Notes: generated by a model from the letters alone, not told the origin. Shown: positions 52,773 through 61,558, counted from the first letter of the stretch. The stretch: 64,000 nt of DNA from Gemmobacter fulvus (GCF_018798885.1 NZ_CP076361.1:2323501-2387500); one strand, 5' to 3'. Numbers and translations: made by a program.

Positions 52773-54731
52773 ATGGCGGGAACGGACGAGTTGACCTCGA
52801 TTCCGGCGCTGCTGGCCCGCAATGCGCGTGTTTACGCGCAGCAGCCAGCCTGGCGTGAAAAGGAATTTGGCATCTGGCAGGCCTGGAGCTGGGCCGAGGG
52901 CGCGGCAGAGATCCGCGCGATGGCCCTGGGCTTCATGGCGCTGGGGATGAACCGGGGCGACCATGTGGCGGTGATCGGCCGCAACCGGCCCGCGCTCTAT
53001 TGGGCGATGATCGCGGCGCAGATGTGCGGGGCGGTGCCGGTGCCACTCTATCAGGACGCCACGGGCGACGAGATGGCCTATGTGCTGGAACATTGCGGCG
53101 CGCGCTTTGTGGTCTGCGGTGATCAGGAGCAGGTCGACAAGGTGATCGAGGTGCAGCTGACCGTGCCGTTCATCGAACAGGTGGTCTATCTCGACAAACG
53201 CGGGATGCGCAAATACGACCATTCGCGCATGAACGCGCTGGCCGATGTGGTGGCCGAGGGCAAGGCCGCGCATCACCGCTTTGATGCCGAGCTGGACCGC
53301 CGCATTGCCGAGCTGACCTATGACAGCACCTGCGTGATGCTTTACACCTCGGGGACGACGGGCAAGCCCAAGGGCGTCGTGCTGTCGAACCGCAATATCA
53401 TCGAAACCTCGAAAAACTCTGCCACCTTCGACAAGCTGCGCGCCGGGGACGAGGTGCTGGCCTATCTGCCGATGGCCTGGGTGGGCGATTTCATCTTTTC
53501 GGTCGGGCAGGCGATCTGGACCGGGTTCTGCGTGAACTGCCCGGAATCCGCTGCGACCATGATGACCGACCTGCGTGAGATCGGCCCCACCTATTTCTTT
53601 GCCCCGCCGCGTGTGTTCGAAGGCCAGCTGACGCAGGTGATGATCCGCATGGAAGATGCGGGCCGCGTCAAGAAATGGCTGTTCGATCATTACATGGGCG
53701 TGGCGCGCCGGGTCGGGCCTGCCATTCTGGATGGCAAACCCGTGTCGGGCGCAGACCGGCTGGCCTATTGGATCGGTGACAAGCTGATCTATGGCCCGCT
53801 GAAAAACACGCTGGGCTTTACCCGGGTGCGGGTGGGTTATACGGCGGGCGAGGCGATCGGGCCGGAGATCTTTGATTTCTATCGGTCCCTGGGCATCAAC
53901 CTGAAACAGCTTTATGGCCAGACCGAAGCCTCGGTGTTCATCACCCAGCAGCCGGATGGTCAGGTGCGTTCGGATACCGTGGGTGTGCCCTCGCCGGGGG
54001 TGGAGCTGCGGATCGCAGAGAATGGCGAGGTGTTCTACCGCAGCCCCGGCACTTTCATGTCCTATTACAAGAACCCCGAAAGCACGGCCTCGACCAAGGA
54101 TGCCGAAGGCTGGGTTGCCACCGGCGACGCCGGTTTCTTCGAGGAAGGCACCGGGCATCTGCGCATCATCGACCGGGCGAAAGACGTGGGCAAAATGGCG
54201 GATGGCAGCCTGTTCGCGCCAAAATACGTTGAAAACAAGCTGAAATTCTATCCCTCGATCCTTGAGGCGGTGGTGTTCGGCAATGGCCGCGACCGCTGCA
54301 CCGCCTTCATCAACATTGATCTGACGGCGGTGGGCAACTGGGCAGAGCGCAACAACATCGCCTATTCCTCGTATCAGGAACTCGCGGGGCATCCGCAGGT
54401 CTATGACATGATCCGCGGCCATGTGGAGGAGGTGAACCGCTCGGTCGCCGCCGATCCGATGCTGGCGGGCTGTCAGGTGCACCGCTTCCTGATCCTGCAC
54501 AAGGAACTGGATGCCGATGACGGAGAGATGACCCGCACCCGCAAAGTGCGGCGCAAGGTGGTTGAGGAGAAGTTCGCAGACCTGATTGCCGCGCTCTATG
54601 ACGGGCGCGACAGCATCTATACCGAAACGGAAGTGACCTATGAGGACGGCCGCAAGGGCGCGATCAAGGCGACGCTGCGGCTGATGGATGCGGCAGTTTT
54701 GGGCGGCGAGAGCCGGAGGGCTGCAGCATGA
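52773..54731 (+). CDS. AMP-binding acyl-CoA synthetase (long-chain type)
   Basis: A 652-residue ANL-superfamily ligase. Motif YTSGTTGKPKGVVLSNRN (about residue 190) binds ATP, RVRVGYTAGEAIGPEIFDFYR and LYGQTEASVFIT follow, then GWVATGDAGFFEEGTGHLRI and IDRAKDVGKMADGSLFAPKYVEN. The late-module length fits long-chain fatty acyl-CoA synthetases (~600-660). First gene of the acid-transport operon; GGAGGAG lies upstream of ATG 52773. Its stop overlaps the ATG of an odd 96-codon ORF. Substrate: a fatty or aryl acid, not fixed by sequence. Confidence 0.9.
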   Translation: MAGTDELTSIPALLARNARVYAQQPAWREKEFGIWQAWSWAEGAAEIRAMALGFMALGMNRGDHVAVIGRNRPALYWAMIAAQMCGAVPVPLYQDATGDEMAYVLEHCGARFVVCGDQEQVDKVIEVQLTVPFIEQVVYLDKRGMRKYDHSRMNALADVVAEGKAAHHRFDAELDRRIAELTYDSTCVMLYTSGTTGKPKGVVLSNRNIIETSKNSATFDKLRAGDEVLAYLPMAWVGDFIFSVGQAIWTGFCVNCPESAATMMTDLREIGPTYFFAPPRVFEGQLTQVMIRMEDAGRVKKWLFDHYMGVARRVGPAILDGKPVSGADRLAYWIGDKLIYGPLKNTLGFTRVRVGYTAGEAIGPEIFDFYRSLGINLKQLYGQTEASVFITQQPDGQVRSDTVGVPSPGVELRIAENGEVFYRSPGTFMSYYKNPESTASTKDAEGWVATGDAGFFEEGTGHLRIIDRAKDVGKMADGSLFAPKYVENKLKFYPSILEAVVFGNGRDRCTAFINIDLTAVGNWAERNNIAYSSYQELAGHPQVYDMIRGHVEEVNRSVAADPMLAGCQVHRFLILHKELDADDGEMTRTRKVRRKVVEEKFADLIAALYDGRDSIYTETEVTYEDGRKGAIKATLRLMDAAVLGGESRRAAA

Positions 54732-55018
54732 GCGCATCATGGAAAGCTGAAGGCGTATTGGACTGCAAGGCGCAGTTGCGTGCAGAGATCACAATCCGCA
54801 GCGGCGTCGCAGCGATGCGTCTGGCACAGCGCAAGGTAAGTATCGTTCGGGGAAAGGCCTTCGCTGCGGCAAGCGCGTGCGACACCTTCTTTGAAAAGAT
54901 CGGGTTGGTTGGCCATCGGAGTGCCTGCAATGAAGAAGCGAGTCGGCCAAGCATCGCACCTGAGGGTTGCCATCGTCCGCTGGCGGCATTTCCGGCGCTG
55001 AAGGTGGTGCGCCAATGA
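54728..55018 (+). CDS. Doubtful 96-codon ORF bridging the ligase and LivG-like genes
   Basis: This frame starts with an ATG overlapping the upstream stop (ATGA) and stops overlapping the LivG start (ATGA), so it fits the operon perfectly by coordinates. However, its third-position GC is only about 62 percent by my hand count, well below its neighbours. The product (Cys- and Ser-rich, no recognisable domain) does not look like a conserved protein. Compare the antisense ORF in the same bases. One of the two may be real, or neither. Confidence 0.3.
   Translation: MSASWKAEGVLDCKAQLRAEITIRSGVAAMRLAQRKVSIVRGKAFAAASACDTFFEKIGLVGHRSACNEEASRPSIAPEGCHRPLAAFPALKVVRQ
54737..54916 (-). CDS. Possible small Cys-cluster protein on the antisense strand
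   Basis: On the minus strand ATG 54916 opens a 59-residue product (MANQPDLFKEGVARACRSEG...) containing C-x4-C-x5-C-x2-C (QTHRCDAAADCDLC), a plausible metal-binding knot. Its hydrophilic, charged composition is more protein-like than the plus-strand reading. Codon bias is weak here too, and antisense to an operon is unusual. Low confidence. Confidence 0.3.
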   Translation of the reverse strand: MANQPDLFKEGVARACRSEGLSPNDTYLALCQTHRCDAAADCDLCTQLRLAVQYAFSFP

Positions 55019-55839
55019 CTGTTCAGCCAGGAAATGAAGGCTATACCACGGCGGATGGCCGCAGCATCGGCGGCGTGCTGATGGAGATGAAGAACATCAC
55101 TCTGCGCTTTGGCGGGGTGAAGGCGATCACCGACATCAGCTTTGACATACGCGAAGGCGAGATCCGCGCGATCATCGGCCCGAATGGGGCCGGCAAATCG
55201 TCGATGCTGAACGTCATCAGCGGATTTTATGTGCCGCAAGAGGGCGAAGTCTGGTTTCGCGGCCAAAGACGCGCGCCGATGAAACCCTATGAGGTGGCGC
55301 AGCAGGGCATCGCCCGCACCTTCCAGAACATCGCGCTGTTCGAGGGCATGTCGGTGCTCGACAATATCATGACCGGGCGGCTGACCCTGATGAAAACCGG
55401 GTTGCTGGAACAGGCGCTCTGGTGGGGCCGGGCGCAGCGCGAAGAGACAGAGCATCGCGAACGGGTCGAGAGGGTCATTGATTTTCTGGAGATCCAGCAC
55501 ATCCGCAAAACCCCGGTGGGGCGTCTGCCCTATGGGCTGAAAAAGCGGGTGGAACTGGCGCGCGCGCTGGCCGCAGAACCCAAGCTCCTGCTGCTCGATG
55601 AACCGATGGCGGGCATGAACGTCGAGGAGAAAGAGGACATGAGCCGCTTCATCCTCGATGTGAACGACGAATTCGGCACCACCATCGCCCTGATCGAACA
55701 TGACATGGGCGTGGTGATGGATCTGTCCGACCGGGTGGTGGTGATGGATTACGGCAAGAAGATCGGTGACGGCACGCCCGACGAGGTGCGCAACAATCAG
55801 GCGGTGATCGACGCCTATCTGGGGGTGGCCCATGACTAG
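55015..55839 (+). CDS. Branched-chain-type ABC transporter ATP-binding protein, LivG type
   Basis: A 274-residue ATPase: Walker A GPNGAGKSS, Q-loop TFQNIALFEGM, an atypical signature LPYGLKKRVELARAL in place of LSGGQ, Walker B LLLLDEPMAGMN and H-loop ALIEHDM. The GMNxxE motif is characteristic of LivG (HAAT) ATPases. The start ATG 55015 overlaps the preceding ORF. It powers the HAAT transporter with the LivF-type subunit encoded after the SBP. Confidence 0.9.
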   Translation: MTVQPGNEGYTTADGRSIGGVLMEMKNITLRFGGVKAITDISFDIREGEIRAIIGPNGAGKSSMLNVISGFYVPQEGEVWFRGQRRAPMKPYEVAQQGIARTFQNIALFEGMSVLDNIMTGRLTLMKTGLLEQALWWGRAQREETEHRERVERVIDFLEIQHIRKTPVGRLPYGLKKRVELARALAAEPKLLLLDEPMAGMNVEEKEDMSRFILDVNDEFGTTIALIEHDMGVVMDLSDRVVVMDYGKKIGDGTPDEVRNNQAVIDAYLGVAHD

Positions 55840-55907
55840 GCCGCGCGTCTGGGATCTGTCCGGCCTGTGCCGGGCAGCCATGGGGACTGCAACATCGGGG
55901 GCCGCAC

Positions 55908-56894
55908 ATGCCTGACCAACTTCTTTATGCGATGGAAGTCTCGCTCAACGGCCTCATGGCGGGGATCATGTATTCCCTCGTGGCGCTGGGCTTCGTGCTG
56001 ATCTTCAAGGCCAGCGGCATCTTCAATTATGCGCAGGGCGTGCTGGCGCTGTTTGCCGCGCTGACACTGGTGGGGCTGCAAAGCGGGCAGATCCCGTTTG
56101 CCCATGTGATCAATGCCACCTTCGGCACCGATCTGCACCACTTCGGCTGGCAATTGCCCGGCATCGTCGCCATCGCGCTGACCGCGCTGGTGATGGTGGG
56201 GCTGGCCATCCTGATCGAGCGGCTGATCCTGAAACATCTGGTCAACCAGGAGCCGATCATCCTGTTCATGGCGACCATCGGCCTCGCGTATTTTCTGGAA
56301 GGCCTCGGCGATGTGATGTGGGGGGCCGACATCAAGACGCTGGATGTGGGCCTGCCGCAGGGCATCTCGGATGCGGTGGAGGGCTGGACGGCCGAGTGGC
56401 TGGGTTATGGGTTCTTCATCGACCGGCTGGATATTGTCGCGGCTTTGGTGGCGGCGGCGCTGGTCGCCTCGCTGACGCTGTTCAGCCAATACACCAAATA
56501 TGGCCGCGCCCTGCGGGCGGTGGCGGATGACCATCAGGCGGCGCTGTCGGTCGGCATTTCGCTGCGCTTTGTCTGGGTTCTGGTCTGGTCCATCGCCGGT
56601 TTCGTGGCGCTGGTGGCGGGCATCATGTGGGGCACCAAATCGGGCGTGCAGTTCAGCCTGAGCCTCATCGCGTTGAAGGCGCTGCCAGTGCTGATGCTGG
56701 GGGGGTTCACCTCGATACCCGGGGCCATTGTCGGTGGCCTGATCATCGGCATGGGCGAGAAGCTGTTTGAATTCTTCGTCGGGCCGATGATCGGCGGGGC
56801 GACCGAAAACTGGTTTGCCTATGTGCTGGCGCTGCTGTTCCTCGTCTTTCGGCCGCAGGGGCTGTTTGGCGAGAAGATCATCGAGAGGGTCTGA
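55908..56894 (+). CDS. Branched-chain-type ABC permease, LivH type
   Basis: A 328-residue integral-membrane protein with about eight helices, including the LivH signatures LNGLMAGIMYSLVALGFVLI, GRALRAVADDHQAA and GGFTSIPGAIVGGLIIG. It forms the pore with the LivM-type subunit. 68 bases separate it from the LivG-type stop. Confidence 0.9.
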   Translation: MPDQLLYAMEVSLNGLMAGIMYSLVALGFVLIFKASGIFNYAQGVLALFAALTLVGLQSGQIPFAHVINATFGTDLHHFGWQLPGIVAIALTALVMVGLAILIERLILKHLVNQEPIILFMATIGLAYFLEGLGDVMWGADIKTLDVGLPQGISDAVEGWTAEWLGYGFFIDRLDIVAALVAAALVASLTLFSQYTKYGRALRAVADDHQAALSVGISLRFVWVLVWSIAGFVALVAGIMWGTKSGVQFSLSLIALKALPVLMLGGFTSIPGAIVGGLIIGMGEKLFEFFVGPMIGGATENWFAYVLALLFLVFRPQGLFGEKIIERV

Positions 56895-56920
56895 GGCATG
56901 AGCATGTGGCTGGCGACGGA

Positions 56921-56938
56921 TTGGGGGCCAGCCCCCAA
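56921..56938. repeat. Short GC inverted repeat and adjoining common intergenic motif
   Basis: TTGGGGG-CCAG-CCCCCAA is a perfect 7-bp stem between the LivH- and LivM-type genes, followed by CCCGGGATATTTCGACCAAG. From memory, similar 'GGGATATTT..AGATGAA' blocks recur between Rhodobacteraceae genes, suggesting a REP-like element. Only one copy is visible in this window. Confidence 0.35.
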
Positions 56939-56992
56939 ACCCCCGGGATATTTCGACCAAGATGAAAGCATGAAAAGAGGAGGGAGGGGCTG

Positions 56993-58069
56993 ATGTTTTA
57001 CCGGGAAGCGGGGGATTTCAAGACCTCCTATGTGAAGGACAGCCAGACCTTTCCGATCACGTTCGACCGGATGCGCTATTACGCGGTGCTGGTGATCGGC
57101 TTCGGCATCATCCCCTTCGTGATCAATGATTACTGGGCCAATGCGGTGTTCGTGCCCTTTCTGATCTATGCGATTGCGGCGATCGGACTGAACATCCTGA
57201 CCGGCTATTGCGGGCAGGTGAGCCTTGGCACCGGCGGGTTCATGGCGGTTGGGGCCTATGCGGTCTACAAGCTGATGACCGCCTTTCCCGAGGTGAACAT
57301 CCTGATCCATGTGCTGCTGGCGGGCGGCATCACGGCGGGGGTGGGTGTGTTGTTCGGGCTGCCCTCGTTGCGGATCAAGGGGTTCTACCTTGCGGTGGCG
57401 ACGCTGGCGGCGCAGTTCTTTCTGGTCTGGCTGTTCAACAAGGTGCCGTGGTTTTACAACTATTCGGCCTCGGGCCAGATCACCGCTCCGGAGCGCACGC
57501 TGCTGGGCGTGGCGGTGACGGGGGCCAATACGCCGGCCTGGGCGAAATATCTCTTCTGCGCGGCGATCCTGTTTGCGCTGGCCTGGTTGGCCCGCAACCT
57601 GACGCGCGGCACGGTGGGGCGCAAATGGATGGCGATCCGCGACATGGATATCGCCGCCGAGATCATCGGGGTGAACCCGCTGACCACCAAACTGTCGGCC
57701 TTTGCGGTCAGCTCGTTTTTCATCGGGGTGGCGGGGGCGCTGTTCTTCGCTGTCTATCTGGGGGCGGCGGAAGTGGGCGAGGCCTTTGGCATCCAGAAAA
57801 GCTTTCTGATCCTGTTCATGGTGATCATCGGCGGGCTGGGCAGTCTGTTCGGCTCGTTTGCCGGGGCGGCGTTTCTGGTGCTGCTGCCGGTGTTCCTGAA
57901 AAACGTGCTGGTCGAAGGCATGGGCTGGCCCACCGATCTGGCCGCGCATGTGGAGCTGATGATCGTCGGTCTGCTGATCATCGTGTTCTTGATCCTGGAG
58001 CCGCATGGGCTGGCACAGCTGTGGCGCGTGACGAAAGAGAAGCTGAGACTTTGGCCCTTCCCGCATTGA
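56993..58069 (+). CDS. Branched-chain-type ABC permease, LivM type
   Basis: A 358-residue permease with about ten helices. LivM signatures: NILTGYCGQVSLGTGGFMAVGAY, GLPSLRIKGFYLAVATLA, GRKWMAIRDMDIAAEIIGV and GGLGSLFGSFAGAAF. The N-terminal ~25 residues (FYREAGDFKTSYVKDSQTFP) are an extension. GAGGGAGGGG precedes ATG 56993. Confidence 0.9.
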   Translation: MFYREAGDFKTSYVKDSQTFPITFDRMRYYAVLVIGFGIIPFVINDYWANAVFVPFLIYAIAAIGLNILTGYCGQVSLGTGGFMAVGAYAVYKLMTAFPEVNILIHVLLAGGITAGVGVLFGLPSLRIKGFYLAVATLAAQFFLVWLFNKVPWFYNYSASGQITAPERTLLGVAVTGANTPAWAKYLFCAAILFALAWLARNLTRGTVGRKWMAIRDMDIAAEIIGVNPLTTKLSAFAVSSFFIGVAGALFFAVYLGAAEVGEAFGIQKSFLILFMVIIGGLGSLFGSFAGAAFLVLLPVFLKNVLVEGMGWPTDLAAHVELMIVGLLIIVFLILEPHGLAQLWRVTKEKLRLWPFPH

Positions 58070-58140
58070 GGCGGGGCCGGACCACAGCCGCGCGCGTGGG
58101 AGGCGGGCGCGGCGCAAAGATCAACACGGGAGGAATGACA

Positions 58141-59433
58141 ATGAAAAAAACCTTTACCATGCTGGCGGCAGCGGCGATTGCGGCCACCACAGCGGCGGGT
58201 CCGGTGCTTGCGGATCTGGTCGTGCCGAACCTGAGCTACCGCACCGGGCCGTTCGCGGCGGGCGGCATTCCCTATGCCGACGGGTTTCAGGATTACTTCA
58301 CCCTGCTGAACGAGCGCGATGGCGGCATCGGCGGCGAAAAGGTGCAGGTGCCGGAATGCGAGACCGCCTATAACACCGAAAAGGGTGTGGAATGCTATGA
58401 GGCGACCAAGGGCCAAGGCGCGCTGGTCTATAACCCGCTGTCGACCGGCATCACCTATCAGCTGATCCCCAAGATGAAGGCGGATGGCATCACCCTGTAT
58501 ACGCCGGGCTACGGGCGCACCTCGGCGGCGAATGGCAAGGTGTTCGAATGGGTGTTCAACTATCCGGCGAACTATTGGGACGGTGCCAGCGTGGCGGTGA
58601 AACATCTGCTGGAGCAGAATGGCGGCAGCCTGGAAGGCAAGAAGATTGCGCTGCTCTATCACAATTCGGCCTATGGCAAGGAGCCGATCCGCACCTTGCA
58701 GGAACTGTCGAAAAAGCACGGTTTCACGCTGGCCGAACTGCCGATCGACAGCCCCGGCCAGGAGCAGAAAAGCCAGTGGCTGCAAGTGCGCCGCGACAAG
58801 CCGGATTATGTGCTGTTCTGGGGCTGGGGTGTGATGAACTCGGTTGCCATTCAGGAGGCCGCGAATATCCGCTTTCCGATGGAGAATTTCATCGGCATCT
58901 GGTGGTCGGGTTCGGAAAATGACGTGACGCCCGCAGGGGCCGGGGCCCATGGCTACAAATCTCTGACGATGCACGGCATCGGCGCGGACTACCCGGTCTA
59001 TGCCGATCTGAAGAAGCATGTGCTGGATGCGGGCAAGGCCGCAGGCGCGGGCGATCAGGCCGGATCGGTGCTCTATTCGCGCGGCATGTATGCGGCGATG
59101 GTGATTGCCGAGGCGATCCGCAAGGCGCAGGAAATCCATGGCACTTCGGCGGTGAATGCGGCGCAGGTGCGCGACGGGTTCGAACAACTGGAGATCACCG
59201 AGGCACGCATGGCCGAACTGGGCCTGCCGAACTTTGGCCAGCCGTTCAAGGCAAGCTGTGAGGACCATGGTGGCCCTGGCGCGGCGATGATCCAGCAATG
59301 GGATGCCGAGGCGAAGAAGTGGAACCTGATTTCGGGCTTCATCGCGCCGGATGACGAGGTGCTGACGCCGCTCGTCATGGAAGATTCGGCGGCTTTCGCA
59401 GCCGAGAATGCCATCACCGAACGCTGCAACTGA
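58141..59433 (+). CDS. Periplasmic substrate-binding protein of HAAT family (LivK-like)
   Basis: A 430-residue solute receptor with a signal peptide (MKKTFTMLAAAAIAATTAAGPVLA). The mature part begins LVVPNLSYRTGPFAAGGIPYADGFQDYFTLLNERDGGIGG, then ALLYHNSAYGKEPIRTL and ENFIGIWWSGSEND. It is larger than LivK (~370) and has several Trp/Tyr in the expected ligand cleft, suggestive of an aromatic or aliphatic acid. GGGAGGA precedes ATG 58141. The nature of the ligand is inferred from the flanking ligases. Confidence 0.9.
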   Translation: MKKTFTMLAAAAIAATTAAGPVLADLVVPNLSYRTGPFAAGGIPYADGFQDYFTLLNERDGGIGGEKVQVPECETAYNTEKGVECYEATKGQGALVYNPLSTGITYQLIPKMKADGITLYTPGYGRTSAANGKVFEWVFNYPANYWDGASVAVKHLLEQNGGSLEGKKIALLYHNSAYGKEPIRTLQELSKKHGFTLAELPIDSPGQEQKSQWLQVRRDKPDYVLFWGWGVMNSVAIQEAANIRFPMENFIGIWWSGSENDVTPAGAGAHGYKSLTMHGIGADYPVYADLKKHVLDAGKAAGAGDQAGSVLYSRGMYAAMVIAEAIRKAQEIHGTSAVNAAQVRDGFEQLEITEARMAELGLPNFGQPFKASCEDHGGPGAAMIQQWDAEAKKWNLISGFIAPDDEVLTPLVMEDSAAFAAENAITERCN

Positions 59434-59443
59434 GAGTGACCGG

Positions 59444-59465
59444 GGCTCCGGCATCTGCCGGGGCC
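59444..59465 (+). terminator. Intercistronic hairpin between the SBP and LivF-like genes
   Basis: ggctccggca-tc-tgccggggcc forms a 10-bp stem with a tight apex, followed by a pyrimidine-rich but not T-rich run. It probably attenuates transcription or protects the SBP mRNA 3' end rather than ending the operon. Confidence 0.5.
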
Positions 59466-59491
59466 TCTCCCTTCTGCCCGAGGGCTTTGCC

Positions 59492-60316
59492 ATGCTTGAT
59501 GCGACGACGACACCGGAGACCCTGCTTGAGGTCAACAATATCGAGGTGATCTACAACCATGTGATCCTCGTGCTGAAAGGCGTGAGCCTGACTGTGCCCA
59601 AGGGTGGCATCACGGCGCTGCTGGGCGGCAACGGGGCGGGCAAGACCACCACACTGAAGGCCGTGTCGAACCTGCTGCATTCCGAGCGCGGGGCCGTGAC
59701 CAAAGGCACGATCAGCTATCGCGGCGACCGGGTGCAGGATCTGAACCCAGCGGAACTGGTCAAGCGCGGCGTCATTCAGGTGATGGAGGGGCGGCATTGT
59801 TTCGAGCACCTGACGGTGGAGGAAAATCTGCTGACTGGCGCCTATACCCGGACCGACGGCAAGGGCGCGATCAATGCCGATCTGGAGATGGTCTATAACT
59901 ACTTCCCGCGTCTGCGCGAGCGGCGCAAAAGCCAGGCTGGCTATACCTCGGGCGGCGAGCAGCAGATGGTTGCGATGGGACGCGCGCTGATGTCGCGCCC
60001 CGAGATGATCCTGCTGGATGAACCTTCGATGGGGCTGGCCCCGCAGCTGGTGGAACAGATTTTCGAGATCGTGCGCGCGGTGAACGCGGGCGAAGGCGTG
60101 ACCTTCCTGCTGGCCGAACAGAACACCAATGTGGCGCTGCGCTATGCCCATACCGGCTATATTCTGGAAAGCGGCCGGGTGGTGATGGAAGGCACGGCAC
60201 AAGAGCTGCGCGAAAACCCGGATGTGAAGGAATTCTACCTCGGCATGTCGGATAAGGGGCGCAAGTCGTTCCGCGACGTGCGCTCCTACCGCCGCCGCAA
60301 GCGGTGGCTGGCGTGA
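59492..60316 (+). CDS. Branched-chain-type ABC transporter ATP-binding protein, LivF type
   Basis: A 274-residue ATPase: Walker A GGNGAGKTT, Q-loop QVMEGRHCFEHLT, signature SGGEQQMVAMGRAL, Walker B ILLDEPSMGLAP and H-loop LLAEQN. These are characteristic of LivF. It has a basic C-terminal tail (FRDVRSYRRRKRWLA). ATG 59492 is chosen over the upstream frame. The next gene starts 14 bases downstream. Confidence 0.92.
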   Translation: MLDATTTPETLLEVNNIEVIYNHVILVLKGVSLTVPKGGITALLGGNGAGKTTTLKAVSNLLHSERGAVTKGTISYRGDRVQDLNPAELVKRGVIQVMEGRHCFEHLTVEENLLTGAYTRTDGKGAINADLEMVYNYFPRLRERRKSQAGYTSGGEQQMVAMGRALMSRPEMILLDEPSMGLAPQLVEQIFEIVRAVNAGEGVTFLLAEQNTNVALRYAHTGYILESGRVVMEGTAQELRENPDVKEFYLGMSDKGRKSFRDVRSYRRRKRWLA

Positions 60317-60329
60317 GGGGGAGACAGGC

Positions 60330-61544
60330 ATGACCCATTTTGATGCGCTTGAAACCCGATCCGCCGATCAGCGCGCCGCCGATCTGACGCTGGATCTGCC
60401 CGCGCTGATCGCGCTGGCACAACGCACTCCCGCGATGGCCCGCACTCTGGCCGGGGTCGAGGCCGCTTCGATCACCAGTGCCGAGGCGCTGGCGGCGCTG
60501 CCGCTGATCCGTAAGGCGGATCTGTCGGGGGCGCAGAAGGCCTATCCGCCGCTGGGGGGCTTTTTGCCGCCGGGCGGGGCCTATGAGCATATCTTCCAGT
60601 CGCCGGGGCCGATTTATGAGATTGGCCGCACGACGGCGGATTGGTGGCGCATGGGGCGGTTTCTGCATGCCTGCGGCATCGGGCGCGGCGATATCGTGCA
60701 GAACTGCTTTGGATATCACCTGACCCCTGCGGGCATGATCTTTGAATCCGGTGCGCGCGCGGTGGGGGCGGCTGTTCTGCCTGCGGGCACCGGGCAGACC
60801 GATCTGCAAGTGCGCGCGGCGGTGGATGTGGGCAGCACCGCCTATGCGGGCACGCCGGATTACCTCAAGGTGATCCTCGACCGCGCGGATGAACTGGGCG
60901 AGCGGCTGTCGATCACGCGCGCGGCGGTGGGTGGCGGTGCCTTGTTCCCGTCCTTGCGCCGGGAATATGCGGATCGTGGCATTTCGGTGCTGCAATGCTA
61001 TGCCACGGCGGATCTGGGCAATATCGCCTACGAAAGCCCGGCGATGGAGGGCATGATCCTCGATGAAGGGGTGATCGTGGAAATCGTGCGCCCGGGCACC
61101 GGTGATCCGGTGCCGGTGGGCGAGGTGGGCGAGGTGGTTGTGACCACGCTGAACCGCGATTACCCGCTGGTGCGCTTTGCCACCGGCGATCTGTCGGCGC
61201 TGATGCCGGGCGTCTCGCCCTGCGGGCGCAGCAATCTGCGCATCCGGGGCTGGATGGGGCGGGCGGATCAGACCACCAAGATCAAGGGCATGTTCGTGCG
61301 CCCCGAGCAGGTGGCCGAGCTGGTGGCGCGGCATGAAGAGGTCGCCCGCGCCCGCGTCATCGCGCTGCGCGAGGGCGAAATGGACACGATGCTGGTGCAG
61401 GTGGAAAGCCGCGCCTCCAATCCGGCGTTGTATGAAGGCTCGGTGCTGGAAGTGCTGAAGCTGCGCGGGCGGGTGGAAATCGTGACGCCGGGCACCCTGC
61501 CCAATGACGGCAAGGTGATCGAGGACCGGCGCAGCTACGGCTGA
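60330..61544 (+). CDS. Phenylacetate-CoA-ligase-like ANL protein with an altered P-loop
   Basis: A 404-residue PaaK-family protein (usual ~430). Conserved segments: HACGIGRGDIVQNCFGYHLTPAG, PAGTGQTDLQVRA, QCYATADLGNIAYE, GEVGEVVVTTLNRDYPLVRFATGDLS, GRADQTTKIKGMFVRPEQV. The ATP-binding P-loop ASSGTTGKPT of PaaK is replaced by HIFQSPGPIYEIG, a shorter sequence, so adenylation chemistry may differ. Last gene of the acid-transport operon, probably processing the imported compound; a terminator follows. Confidence 0.85.
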   Translation: MTHFDALETRSADQRAADLTLDLPALIALAQRTPAMARTLAGVEAASITSAEALAALPLIRKADLSGAQKAYPPLGGFLPPGGAYEHIFQSPGPIYEIGRTTADWWRMGRFLHACGIGRGDIVQNCFGYHLTPAGMIFESGARAVGAAVLPAGTGQTDLQVRAAVDVGSTAYAGTPDYLKVILDRADELGERLSITRAAVGGGALFPSLRREYADRGISVLQCYATADLGNIAYESPAMEGMILDEGVIVEIVRPGTGDPVPVGEVGEVVVTTLNRDYPLVRFATGDLSALMPGVSPCGRSNLRIRGWMGRADQTTKIKGMFVRPEQVAELVARHEEVARARVIALREGEMDTMLVQVESRASNPALYEGSVLEVLKLRGRVEIVTPGTLPNDGKVIEDRRSYG

Positions 61545-61558
61545 TTTCCCCCCGACTG

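Noticed and set aside
52605-54740. 711-codon minus-strand ORF opposite the acyl-CoA synthetase
   Set aside because: The plus strand carries unmistakable ANL motifs; the minus frame has none.
57208-58140. N-terminal extension of the LivK-like protein into the LivM gene
   Set aside because: The signal peptide starting at 58141 and its GGGAGGA ribosome binding site fix the true start.
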